Shown here: piece by piece, positions 27,231 through 37,325 of the stretch
Layout: each line of letters opens with the position of its first letter
Position numbering within the stretch: the first letter of the stretch is position 1
Assembly (NCBI RefSeq): GCF_000092065.1
Contig: NC_009358.1
Coordinates: forward strand, 186,001-250,000
DNA from: Ostreococcus lucimarinus CCE9901
Lineage: Eukaryota; Chlorophyta; Mamiellophyceae; Mamiellales; Bathycoccaceae
Reading direction: 5' to 3'
Length of the DNA stretch: 64,000 bases
Program-made: the position numbers and the translations under genes
Notes under the pieces: generated by a model
Told to the model about the DNA's origin: nothing
The model's input: the letters and a program-made list of their open reading frames with translations, nothing else
Databases searched by the model: none

Positions 27231-28301
27231 ATGCGGAGGCGCCGCGCGCCGTTCGAGGGCGTCGCGACGTGGATGGTGGTGCTGTGCGCGTCGTGCGTCG
27301 CGTCGCGCGCGAACGGCGCGCTCGGTGCGACGTGGTTGCGCGCGTACGTGGACGATTCTGGGCGAACATCGGGCCCGCGCGTGCGCCGCATCGAAACGGC
27401 CGCGATCGGCGGCGAAGGGTGGTCCGACGCGTGGGATCTCGAGTCAGGGAGCGCGGAGCACGTGCGACACGCGTACACTGGGGCGGAGATGAATCGGATG
27501 TTCGCGAGGGTGCCCGCGGCGGCGCCGGTGGTGTACACGACGCCGCAGCGGTCGTGGATCGACGTGGGCGTATCGAACGAGTTCGATCGTAAAGTGCTCG
27601 TCGAAGCGAGCGATGATGACGGTGAGAGTGATGGGGTGGATGAGAAGGAGAGGCACGACGGAGATGAGGCGTTGCGTGAGAAGAAGAACAAGTATTTTAT
27701 GTCCAGCGTAAGCGCGTCTTCGCTGCAGCACATGTTGAACAAGTACGGAGGGACGGTAGATAGCGCGTTTGAGACGATCAATCGACGGTTGGAGATTGAT
27801 CCGAATAATCCAGTGCTGTGGGCGGACCTGGGGAACACGCACAGGATCATGGCGGAGAATAAAGAGGCGGCGGAGTGCTTTGCCAAGGCGTTGCGAATCA
27901 TGAAACATCCCGAGCTGTATCAGTTGCTTGGCACATGCTTAGTAGTGACCGAGCGCACCGAAGAAGCGATCGGGATTTTCAAGCAAGGTATGGAGACGTT
28001 TCCGGGCGATCCAGCGTCGACGTTTAGTTTGGCTTTGGTGTATCTGCAGCTCGAGCAGTGGCACGACGCCATCGTCGTGCTCGAGGCGTTGACTCGCGTC
28101 AATCCAACCTTCGCCGGCGGATTGGCGAACGAACATTTACTCATCGCCAGAAGGCAACTGCAGCGCGAATCGTCCGGGCGTATAGATGCGGGAGTGTTCG
28201 TCATATTCGTGGTCACCCTTGTCGCCCTCGCGTGGTTGCAGATGTCGCGTCATTTCCAACGAGTGAAAAAGGCGCACTCGCGCAAGCAAAAGCGGCGATG
28301 A
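27231..28301 (+). CDS. TPR-repeat membrane protein of the secretory pathway
   Basis: 356 residues. The N-terminus looks like a signal peptide (basic start, then VATWMVVLCASCVASRANG, cleavage near 28). A 130-residue linker with an acidic patch follows. At about 165-290 there are three to four TPR-like helical pairs (PVLWADLGNTHRIMAENKEA, LYQLLGTCLVVTERTEEAI and STFSLALVYLQLEQWHDAI). One membrane span near 322-340 (VFVIFVVTLVALAWLQM) precedes a strongly basic tail (KKAHSRKQKRR), so the topology is likely type I with lumenal TPRs. The lysine-rich end might serve ER retention. I do not recognise a family. It is convergent with the next gene, whose stop is 54 bases away. Confidence 0.7.
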   Translation: MRRRRAPFEGVATWMVVLCASCVASRANGALGATWLRAYVDDSGRTSGPRVRRIETAAIGGEGWSDAWDLESGSAEHVRHAYTGAEMNRMFARVPAAAPVVYTTPQRSWIDVGVSNEFDRKVLVEASDDDGESDGVDEKERHDGDEALREKKNKYFMSSVSASSLQHMLNKYGGTVDSAFETINRRLEIDPNNPVLWADLGNTHRIMAENKEAAECFAKALRIMKHPELYQLLGTCLVVTERTEEAIGIFKQGMETFPGDPASTFSLALVYLQLEQWHDAIVVLEALTRVNPTFAGGLANEHLLIARRQLQRESSGRIDAGVFVIFVVTLVALAWLQMSRHFQRVKKAHSRKQKRR

Positions 28302-28355
28302 TGCGTTCAATCAGAGCGTTGTTACATTTTAGCTATAGTTCGTAATAGAAACCAT

Positions 28356-29813
28356 CTAGCGACCGAATAACGACATTGACGGATTCAAATATGCGTGGTA
28401 AGCGAAATCGGGGTCGAAGACGAATTGTGGAAACCACATCTCCGACGGATCGAGGAGTTTGTGCCAGAAGAGCACAATCCAAGGTCCGACCGAGCCGAGA
28501 ACGACGTTAAGCCAAATCGCGTACTTCATCGGCATCTGCTTCCTCCATCCGAGGGTGGAGATGAAAATGAGCAAAGCCACGGTGAGAGATCCCGTCGTCC
28601 CTTTCACGAGACGCAGATGAAAATCGCTGTCGTTGAAAGCTTGCGACGTGTGCCAAAATTGCTCGGGCCCGAGCAAAGTGTACAACGCCATGTAGCAGTT
28701 ATCAAACACGGCCGCGGCTGCATTCAAGCCGACGTAAGTTAACGTCGCAGCGTCGGGCGACATACGACCGAGACGCTTGCGCGACCCCGACGTCACCTTG
28801 GCCCACAACCCATCCGCGTCGGCGGGCTTGGGCGTCAAAGCCAACACAAATTCAGTGGACTCCCAAAGCTTGGCCAATGAAAAGTACCAATAGGGCATCA
28901 CGGCCCAAAACATCCACTCCGGCGCATCGGGTTGAGCGCTCCACGCGATCCAAACCACGCCTTGGAAAGACGCGACGAACGAGTACCCGAGCTGCATCGC
29001 GTACTTGCCCTCCTTGCTCGCCTTGAAAATATTCATCAGAGGCCCGTACGAAAGCGCGTTGGCCATGAACATCGCGCTCGACACCCACATCCACGTCCAT
29101 CCCGGACTTTCACGATAGATTCGCTCCAACCCAACGGCGTAGAGCGCCATCGCGAGCCCCCCCGCGCCGGTGACGACGTGAATCCAACTCGCGTTCGTTC
29201 TCGACTTGCGCGCGATGGGATTCCCGATCGGTCGCGGAATCACCGACGAGCGCCACAGCGCGTACACCGTCCCCACCGTGAGTAATCCCAAAAATCCATC
29301 CTCGATGATCCCGCCCACGCCCGGCGCGTGGTTCGCGATCAAGCCGCGCGCCGCGCCCGCGAGCGCGTCCCGCGCCGTCGCCGTCGCCGTCGCCGGTCCG
29401 CCGAGCGCCACCACCTCCGCCCCCACCGCGAGCGCGCTCACCGCCAGCACCACCGCCTCTTTATCGCTCTTCCTCGTCGTTTCGCGCGCGCTCGTCGCCG
29501 TCGTCGCCTCCGTCGTCGCCTCCCTCGTCGCCGCGTCGCCGTCCTCGCGCGTCGCCGTCGCCGCCCCCCCCGTCGCCGTCGCCTCCTCCCCCGTCGTCGC
29601 CGCGCGCGCGCCGCGCGTCGCGCCCGTCTCCCGCGCGCCTCTCGCGCGTCCCTCGGCCGCGACTCGCCCCGATCGCGCGCGCGTCGTCCCGCGCGCGTCC
29701 GTCTTGGATTTTATCCACATCGCGCGTCGTCCTCGCGTCGTCGCCGTCGCGCGCGCCGACGCGCCGTCCGCGCGCGACGACGCGCGCGCGACGACGATCG
29801 CGCGCGTCGCCAT
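28356..29813 (-). CDS. Polytopic membrane protein, probably plastid; function unknown
   Basis: 485 residues from the ATG at 29813. The first 140 residues are extremely R/A/T-rich with few hydrophobics, far longer than an ordinary transit peptide. Seven to eight hydrophobic segments follow (VVLAVSALAVGAEVVALGG near 148, GFLGLLTVGTVYALW near 192, IHVVTGAGGLAMALYAVGL near 221, MWVSSAMFMANALSYGPLM, then four more towards the end). Soluble loops contain W/F/P-rich motifs such as QPDAPEWMFWAVMPYWYF. Together these suggest a thylakoid or envelope membrane protein. I find no transporter signature I can name. It is head-to-head with CTR9, with 215 bases between starts. Confidence 0.7.
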   Translation of the reverse strand: MATRAIVVARASSRADGASARATATTRGRRAMWIKSKTDARGTTRARSGRVAAEGRARGARETGATRGARAATTGEEATATGGAATATREDGDAATREATTEATTATSARETTRKSDKEAVVLAVSALAVGAEVVALGGPATATATARDALAGAARGLIANHAPGVGGIIEDGFLGLLTVGTVYALWRSSVIPRPIGNPIARKSRTNASWIHVVTGAGGLAMALYAVGLERIYRESPGWTWMWVSSAMFMANALSYGPLMNIFKASKEGKYAMQLGYSFVASFQGVVWIAWSAQPDAPEWMFWAVMPYWYFSLAKLWESTEFVLALTPKPADADGLWAKVTSGSRKRLGRMSPDAATLTYVGLNAAAAVFDNCYMALYTLLGPEQFWHTSQAFNDSDFHLRLVKGTTGSLTVALLIFISTLGWRKQMPMKYAIWLNVVLGSVGPWIVLFWHKLLDPSEMWFPQFVFDPDFAYHAYLNPSMSLFGR

Positions 29814-30028
29814 CGCGTCGTCGTCGTCGGACGTCGCGGTGTCGTCGCGTCGCGCCGCGACGGACGACGCGACGTCGCGCGACGACGGCGATGGACGCGG
29901 ATCGAACCCACGCGCACACGGACCACGAGAAAGACCCGAAAAAGACGCGCGCCCTCGCGAGGCGATTGAAGATTGCAGATTGGCGACGCCGGGACGACGC
30001 ACACGCGGGCGCGGGGACGACGCGCGCG

Positions 30029-33000
30029 ATGTCGCCGCGAAACGCGGTCGCCGTCGCGCTGCTGAACGACCCGAACGAATGCGTCGTCGTCGACCTCGAC
30101 GCGCTGCCGACGGACGTCGAGGACGTCGCGAGCGTCCTCCAGGCGGAGCTCGCGCCGCTCGAGGCGTGGATCGAGGTGACGGAGGCGTACCTCAGGCGAG
30201 GCGACGCGCGAGGGTTCGAGACGCTGATGGAGATGGTGTGCGCGCCGGGTGCGTGGACGCGCGCGCCGCGACCGACGGGACGCGACGCGCGCGCGAACGA
30301 ACGAACGAACGAACGAAAGCGCGCGAACGTTTGCGCGATCGAGCGATGATGGATCGACGGGCTCAACGGCGTCGACCGAACGCGGTGACTGACGAGACCG
30401 CGCGCGCGGACGACGATAGAGATCGAGGAGGTGTATAGGGAACAAGCGTACGGACGCGCGGCGGTGCTGTGCCTGTACGCGTCGTATTGGGCGAATAGGG
30501 CGGCGCGGGAGACGGACGCGGTGAGCCGAGAGGAGGGGTTCATCAAGGCGGGCGCGTACTTGAATCAAGCGGCGGGAATTCACAGGAAACCGGAACAGAT
30601 CGTGGCGATCGGACGCGCGCACCTGGCGTTCGCGCGCGGGGCGACGGGAGAGGGCGAGAAACTCATCGACCAGGCGCTCGGGCTCAAGGACGACGGTAGG
30701 GATAACATCACGCCGATGCTGTGGAAGGCGGTTTTATTGTATAAGAAGGAGCGCTACCAAGACGCGTTGACGTGGTACAAACGCGCACTTCGCGCGTTTC
30801 CTTCCGCGCCCGCACCGGTGCGTTTGGGGATCGGGGCGTGCCAATACAAGCTGGGCGACTTCAAGACGGCGAAGCTTGCGTTTGCGCGCGTGCTCAAGTT
30901 GGATGAGCGCAACGTCGAAGCCATGCTCGGTTTGGCGCTGTGCGAATTGAGCTTGCATGACATTCGTAGTCAGCAACACTTGGATTCCGTAGCTGCGGCC
31001 ATGCGCCTGCTCGAGCGCGCTTTCATGCACGACCCTCACAACCAAGCGGTGAACAACGTCATCTCGGACAATTTGCTCATGGCGGATGATTACGAAAAAG
31101 TAGAGAAACTCACGCGACTGGCGCTTCAGAACAACGCGGAGACGCCGAGGAACCGAGCGAAGGCGGCGTTTAACCAAGCGCGCGCCTTGCACGCCCGAGG
31201 ACAGGTGCCTCAAGCGCAAGCGTTGTACTTGACGGCGACGAACCTCGACGAACACTACGTGCCGCCGTACTTTGGTTTGGGTCAAATCGCCCTTGCAAAG
31301 GGTGATGTGAAGTTAGCGTGGAACTACATGGATAAAGCACACGGGGAATTCGGAGAGTCCATGACCGTGACTAGAATGTTTGCCCATTTATGCGCGTCGA
31401 CTGGTAGAAGCGAGCAGGCGGCGGAGATGTTCCGCGAAGTAGTGAAACAGGGTGGAAACGACGTCGACGCGATGTTAGAACTCGGAGAACTCTTAGAGAC
31501 TCAAGATCCGAAGGCTGCGTTGAAGGCTTACAGTGCCGCCCTGAAAATGCTAGCTGCCAAGGGTGAAGAAGGGCCAATTACCGCCATCAAGAACAACATC
31601 GGCGTGTTGAACGTTCAGTTGGGCAAATTCGACGAGGCGCGCGAGGCGTTCACCGAGGCGCTGCAGGCGCTCGGTGGCGATGCCGATCAACTCGAGGGCA
31701 AACTGAAAGGTGCTAAGGCGAAGAAGGCGTTACAGCCAGGCGTTGCGCCCATCGCGTTCAACTTGGCTTTATTAGAGGAACAGCAAGGAAACAACGCCGC
31801 GGCGGAGGCACGATACGACGCCATCCTCGCCGCGCAACCGGATTACATTGATTCCATCTTGCGTCAAGCGAAAATTCGGGCCGAACGGGGCGATTACGAC
31901 ATGGCGCTCGAACGCACGAATGAAGCCATTGCGGCGAAAAGTGATAGTGCCGATGCCCTCGCCCTCGCTGGTTGGGTTTTGCTCAAGGCAAAGCGATGGA
32001 GTGAGGCGGAGCAACAATTCGCCGCGCTGCGCAACTTGCCCAAACCCGACGCCGCGGCGAATGCGAAGGAAAAAACATTGACGCACGACGAGTATGCGAT
32101 GGTAAGCGCGGCGAACGCGGCGTATTACAGCGCTATCAAAGAGGGTGTGCTCAAGCGAAACGATCCCAAGGTGCTCAAGCGCGAGGAGGAGCACTACGAA
32201 CGGGCTTACTCGTTGTTCCAAAAGACGCTCCAGAAGAATGGTTCCAACGTCTACGCCGCTAATGGTCTCGGGATTATTCTTGCTGAGCGAGGGCGAATCG
32301 ACGAAGCCAAGACGGTGTTTCAGATCGTGCAAGAAGGCATGGCTGCGAAAGGCTCAATCAACCCGGATATTCTCATCAACCAAGGTCACGTGTACTTGGC
32401 CAAGGCGCAATATGTGCAGGCGAGCAAGCTTTACGAGCGCGCTCAAAGCCAGTTCTACTTTAACCAGAACGAAAATGTCATGCTTTATCAAGCGAGGGCG
32501 CATTATGAGAATGGCAACTTGGAAGAAGCGCGCAAGATTCTTCGCAAAGCGTTGTTAATCGCGCCCTGGAACCACAGAATTCGATTCAACTTGGCGTACG
32601 TCATTCAAGAGATGGCGCAGCGCACGTTGAACAGAACGATGAAGAGCACGAGCTCGGACGGACGTTTGGCGCAAGTGGAAAGTGCGATAGAAGACTTGAC
32701 CACTGCGCTCAAGCTCTTCGAGCAATTGCAAACGCTTGGGAACCAGGCGGAGTTTGGTTTCGACGCCAAACGCACGAGCGTTCACGTGTCCTTCTGCAAG
32801 CAAGCGCTCACCAAGTCCAAACCGCACTTGGAAGCGGCGCAGAAGGAAGAGGCTTCGATCTCTGCAGCGAAAAACGCGCAACTCACCGCGCGCCGCGCGA
32901 TCGAAGAAGGCCGCGCCGCCCAAAAAGCTGCCGAAGAACTCGCCAAGGAGACGCACGCCAAGGAACTCGAAGCCATCGCTGCGCAGTCTGAGCGTCGCTT

Positions 33001-33379
33001 CAAAGAAAGCCAAGCGCGATGGATGTCAGAACAAGCTGTCGAGCGACCGACGAAGAAAGGTGCCAAGGGTCTCGGTGCGGCTCCTGTCGGTGAGGCCACG
33101 AGCGATCTTTCCGAAGACGATGACGAGCCCGCACCCGAGACGCGCGCGCCGCCCACTGCCGAGGAACTCGCGCGTCAGAAAGAAGCCCTCGCGGCGGCCG
33201 GTTTAGCCGACAGCGACGACGAAGACGAAGACGAAGACGAAGACGCGCAACCGAGCGCCGACGTCGAAGCACCGGCAGAAAAGAAGCGTTCCGCTGACGA
33301 AACTGACGAAGCCCAAGCTGAAGCCGCCGCTCCCAAGCGTCGCCGACGCGCCGTCGTCGACGACGACGACGACGAGTGA
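30029..33379 (+). CDS. CTR9: PAF1 complex subunit CTR9 (TPR protein), two exons
   Basis: Exons 30029-30248 and 30420-33379 encode 1059 residues. CTR9 is the TPR scaffold of the PAF1 complex, which travels with RNA polymerase II and promotes histone H2B ubiquitination and H3K4/K36 methylation. Exon 1 supplies the conserved start (VVVDLDALPTDVEDVASVLQ). The intron (171 nt) has a GTGCGT donor, a CTGAC branch point near 30389 and a TAG acceptor, and joins in frame at CAPEIEEVYREQAY. About 16 TPR units run to about residue 790 (for example YQDALTWYKRALRAFPSAP, and PVRLGIGACQYKLG). The last 200 residues are a charged K/E coiled coil and then an acidic S/D/E tail, as in other CTR9 proteins. Without exon 1 the N-terminus would be missed. 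Confidence 0.93.
30295..30314. repeat. (GAAC)5 microsatellite in the CTR9 intron
   Basis: Five perfect GAAC units inside the CTR9 intron, about 75 bases before its branch point. Confidence 0.8.
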
Positions 33380-33623
33380 TCGCGTCTTCTCCGTTCGACA
33401 CGTTCACACCGCGCGCTCGCGCGCACCGCGCTCGCAACGCGCGCTTAGTATATCATCAATACATCGTATCACACCACCCAACCCGACCACTCGACGTCTG
33501 CGCCCTCTCAAAATTCAAATCCTTGGCGCGGCTGTTTGAATTCCAAATTCAAACCGGCGCCCGCACACGCACGCGCGCGCGGCGCGCGGGCGAGCGTTGA
33601 CGACGACGATCGCAACGACGACG

Positions 33624-35822
33624 ATGACGACCGTGGACGCATCGATGCCCGCCGCGATGCCGAGCGGCGCCGCGACGACCACGGAAACGATCGACGTTCC
33701 GGACGTTGGCGCGGTCGACGACGACGCGCGACGACGCGCGACGACGCGCGACGAGAGCGCGAGCGAGGACGAAGATGAGGAATATCTCGGACGGATCCGT
33801 CGACGCGCGCGCACGCGCGAGGATGAGAGCGAGAGCGAGGAGGACACGCGAGAGGGCGACGGGTCAGAGGACGGCGAAGGCGAGGCGCCGCGAGGGAAAG
33901 GCGAAGGACGACGACGACGATTGAAACGCGCGAATGGTGAACGCGTCGAACGAGACGTTGATGGAAGTGACTCGAGCGATTCGAGCGAGAGCGAATTGGA
34001 TGAGGAGATGATGATGGAACGTAAGTACGCCGAGACGGGGCGGTTGACGGATGAAGACGTCGAGGACGAGGCAGAGGAGACCGTTCGTGGAGCGTATGAC
34101 GAAGTGGGTGTGGGATATTCGTCCGATTCGTCGCTTGGATCACCCGTAGCGGGCGATGATGTGCCGGCGAGCGGTAGTCGGCCGAGGAAAATGACGAAGA
34201 AGCAGATGAAGAAGGAACGAGACGCGTTGGCCAAGGAACAGGAACGCATGATGAAACGAGCGCAAAGACGGGCGAAATTCCCGGGCTGGGACGCCGAAGT
34301 GGTGCGCGTGTCTTATTTACCGTTGATTGACAAGCTTCGCGCTGCGGTGGCGCACATCAAGCACGACGGACTAGTTATGGGAGAAGACTCGCCGGCAAAA
34401 GAGGCCGACAAAGCCACAAAGGCGGACACGCCCACCGTCGCCCCGCTTGCAGACTCCGAAGATGACGAAGCGGACGACGGTGAACCTAAAGCAAAGACAG
34501 CCGAAGTCGTAGAAATCGATCTCGATGACGACGAAGAAGAAGATGACGATGCATTACTCAAGGAAATCTTGGCAAAGAAAGCAGTCGCGGTGGCGCAAAA
34601 GCCATCCGAAACGGTGATGACTGAGGAACCAACGCTTGTCGAACAAGAGGACGGAGAGGACGCGGATGACGAGTCCGAAGAAGACAGCGAAGATGATTTA
34701 TCCGAGGAGGAAGATATGACGGAAGAAGAGCGTCGAATGCAGCGTAAGGCGGCGAAGAGATTCATCAAGGCGGATAGAAGATCGCACAGAGCCGCCGCCA
34801 CCACGGGCGACGTCTTTGAAGATGAAGCGGAGATGTCCGAAGATGGTGGGCACACCGACGACGATGATGATGATGATATTCAGGATGACGTTGACGATGT
34901 CGCCGACGCTATCGATTTCCGCGAAGAACAGCCCGAAGACGAGCGCCGTGCCGCGGCTCGTGCGCGCGCCTTCGCAAAGGAGCAGCAAGCCCAAGACGAC
35001 GACGAGCTCGAAAAGATGAAGCAGATGGTTGGTAACGGTTTCAAACGCAAAAAGAATGGTCTGTTCGACTCTGAAGACGCGTGGCAGCGTAAGAGACGCA
35101 ATGCTAACGGCGAAGAGGAATCTGATTCGGATGACGTCGACTATGGTCCCGTCATCGAGCGTCCCGAAGAGGCCGTCGAATTATCGGACGACGACGACGG
35201 TGAGTGGCGCGAACAAGCCAAGCGTCGTCGTGCCCTGCACGAATCCGGTACACAAGAGTCTCTTGAGCTACCAAATGCGTTCGAAGGTAACGTCAGTCAA
35301 GAAGTCTACGCCGCCATCAAGGCTCCTCGCATGAATTCGTTCCACAGCGAGTCGCAAGACACCACGCAAGCGGAAGGATGGGAAGCCCCGCTCCCTCGAG
35401 CGCAATCTATGCCCGCGGCTTTGGTCCGTACGTCGAGCCATCTCGGCAGCGGAAGTTCTGCAATGCTTGCCCGTCAATCATCGAAAACGTTCTTGGGTAA
35501 GAAACGACAAGTCACCAAGGCGACTGGCGCGCTGCTCGGCAACAGCCAGGCTTCACGCTCATACGTCTTCGGCCGAACGGATAGCCAAAGTCAATGGGGA
35601 GGCGACGATTCGGGTCCCGCGACCACGTTCAAGGAAATCGGTCGCGATGAAGATGCGCGCGCTTTCGGTTCGACGAACATGGGACCAACGAGACCGAACG
35701 CGTCCGAACCGAAGAAGAAGCCATCCTTATTCGCGATGGTGAGCCAGACCGCGGGCGAGAACAACGCCCGCCCTCGAGCGGAGGACGTTCAAAAAGCGAT
35801 GAAGGCAGCGTCGGGGAAATGA
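33624..35822 (+). CDS. Acidic nuclear protein, claspin/MRC1-like replication checkpoint mediator (candidate)
   Basis: 732 residues from the ATG at 33624; the frame also opens at a TTG at 33597. The protein is disordered and dominated by D/E/S runs, with basic patches (RPRKMTKKQMKKERD near 190). Features that recall the MRC1 domain of claspin/Mrc1 are an EDEAEMSEDGGHTDDD stretch near 405, then an acidic block, REEQPEDERRAAARARAFAKEQ near 440, and GFKRKKNGLFDSEDAWQRKRR near 472. The C-terminal 150 residues are S/T-rich with an FLGKKR motif and PKKKPSLFAMV near 700. In fungi and animals this protein links stalled forks to the checkpoint kinases. The assignment rests on motif order in a low-complexity protein, so it is moderate. 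Confidence 0.5.
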   Translation: MTTVDASMPAAMPSGAATTTETIDVPDVGAVDDDARRRATTRDESASEDEDEEYLGRIRRRARTREDESESEEDTREGDGSEDGEGEAPRGKGEGRRRRLKRANGERVERDVDGSDSSDSSESELDEEMMMERKYAETGRLTDEDVEDEAEETVRGAYDEVGVGYSSDSSLGSPVAGDDVPASGSRPRKMTKKQMKKERDALAKEQERMMKRAQRRAKFPGWDAEVVRVSYLPLIDKLRAAVAHIKHDGLVMGEDSPAKEADKATKADTPTVAPLADSEDDEADDGEPKAKTAEVVEIDLDDDEEEDDDALLKEILAKKAVAVAQKPSETVMTEEPTLVEQEDGEDADDESEEDSEDDLSEEEDMTEEERRMQRKAAKRFIKADRRSHRAAATTGDVFEDEAEMSEDGGHTDDDDDDDIQDDVDDVADAIDFREEQPEDERRAAARARAFAKEQQAQDDDELEKMKQMVGNGFKRKKNGLFDSEDAWQRKRRNANGEEESDSDDVDYGPVIERPEEAVELSDDDDGEWREQAKRRRALHESGTQESLELPNAFEGNVSQEVYAAIKAPRMNSFHSESQDTTQAEGWEAPLPRAQSMPAALVRTSSHLGSGSSAMLARQSSKTFLGKKRQVTKATGALLGNSQASRSYVFGRTDSQSQWGGDDSGPATTFKEIGRDEDARAFGSTNMGPTRPNASEPKKKPSLFAMVSQTAGENNARPRAEDVQKAMKAASGK

Positions 35823-36014
35823 TTTATGTAACGAAGATAAGCGCACGATGATTTGAATAAGGTGATTTTTACTGCAAACATTCACTCTAAACACACCTCA
35901 TCTCACTAATGCAAAGAGCGCGACGCGCTCTTCCGCTCCTATCGCCACGAGTTTCTCGACACACCTAACTGATTGAACACGTAACCGAGTCGTATTGATT
36001 GAATACCTTCCCGT

Positions 36015-37205
36015 TTACATCTCCATTTCCTTACCAACGTACGGCTTGGCCATGTCTTCGTCATCCTTCGGGGTGTGGATGACGACGGTGTCCGGAATCG
36101 GCGTCGACGGACCGTTGCGGCCCTTCGGATCGTGGTCGAGCATAATCTTCACGCGCATACCGATGGTACCCTGGCGAAGCAAGGCGTGGCGAGTGCACGA
36201 AACGATGTATTCGCGCACCGGGTTACCGGAAGAAATCATGTAACCGTCCTTGAACTTCATCGCCTTGGCGCGTTGGCCGCGAAGCTTACCAGAGACGACG
36301 ACCTCCGCACCCTTGGCGCCAGCCTCCATGATGTATCGAAGCACGCCGTAGCACGCACTGCGCACGCAAAAAAAATGTCAATCGTCAGTCACGCGTTCGT
36401 CTACGTCGACCACATCATCTCGCGTTCGCGTCGCGCGCGCCAAAGCCCTCTCGTTTTGCCGCGTCGTCGCGTTTGAAAACCTCTCAAAGCCCTAACACGT
36501 GCGCCCATCGCACGCGCTCGGACGCCTCGTCCGTCGCTTCTGCGTCCGCGTCGCGCGTCGACGCGGACGACTAAAATTAACGCGCGACCACTCTTTGCGA
36601 TCGATCGAAGAACACACGCACCGTCGAACGGCGAGACCGCCGAGAAGCTTGTATCGCAAAGACTCGCACTGCGCGATGGCGCACAACCCGCGGTTGTTCA
36701 CCCGTTCCGCGTACAGCTCCACCGAACCTTCCGCCATCTGGAACCTGCGCTGCACGAGCGTGGTCAACTCACGAATGCGTCGACCCTTTTCGCCGAGCAC
36801 GTTCGCCGTGCGCGTGGCGCGGATGATGATTTCCGTGCGCATTGGGGTCTGTCGGACTTCCACGCCCGAGTACCCATCCTCGGCGAGCTCGCGGACGAGC
36901 ATTTCGTTGAGCTCGGCGAAGAAGACGCCGTCGGCGACGAACTGCGAGTCGATGTCGACGAACGACGTAATGTTAGTCTTCGTTCGCGTGCGTCCGCGCT
37001 CGCGATCGACGGCGTCCGCGCGCGCGCGCGTCGACTCGCGATCGATCGATCGCGACGGTGACCCTAAGCGCGACGCCGGAGCGGCATCGCGCGTTGCGGC
37101 GCCGCGCGACGCGCGACGCGAGTCACGGCGCGCGCTCGGGCGCAACGATAGATCCGCGCGCGTTCGACGCACCTTGCGCTTCTTGCTTATAGCGGTGGCC
37201 ACCAT
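36015..37205 (-). CDS. RPS3: 40S ribosomal protein uS3 (RPS3), three exons
   Basis: Exons on the minus strand are 37173-37205, 36622-36941 and 36015-36357, giving 231 residues. The splices restore the family sequence at ISKKRK/FVADGVF and [14 protein letters not shown]. Donors are GTGCGT in both introns (231 and 264 nt). Branch points read ACTAAC in intron 1 and ACTGAC in intron 2, and both acceptors are CAG. The KH domain lies at about 25-95 ([14 protein letters not shown]), then the C-terminal uS3 domain ([14 protein letters not shown]). uS3 lines the mRNA entry channel of the small subunit. The C-terminal tail is short compared with animals and ends EMEM. Introns close to the start codon are common in ribosomal protein genes of compact algae. 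Confidence 0.96.
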
Positions 37206-37325
37206 GGTGTCGACGTGCGAGGCGCGGAAAGACGGAGCGAGGGCGACGCGCGGGCGCGACGGGGCGGACTCGGATTTCTTGGCCCCACGGGAGTGAGATT
37301 TCTGACATCGGACGCCGCGCGCGCG

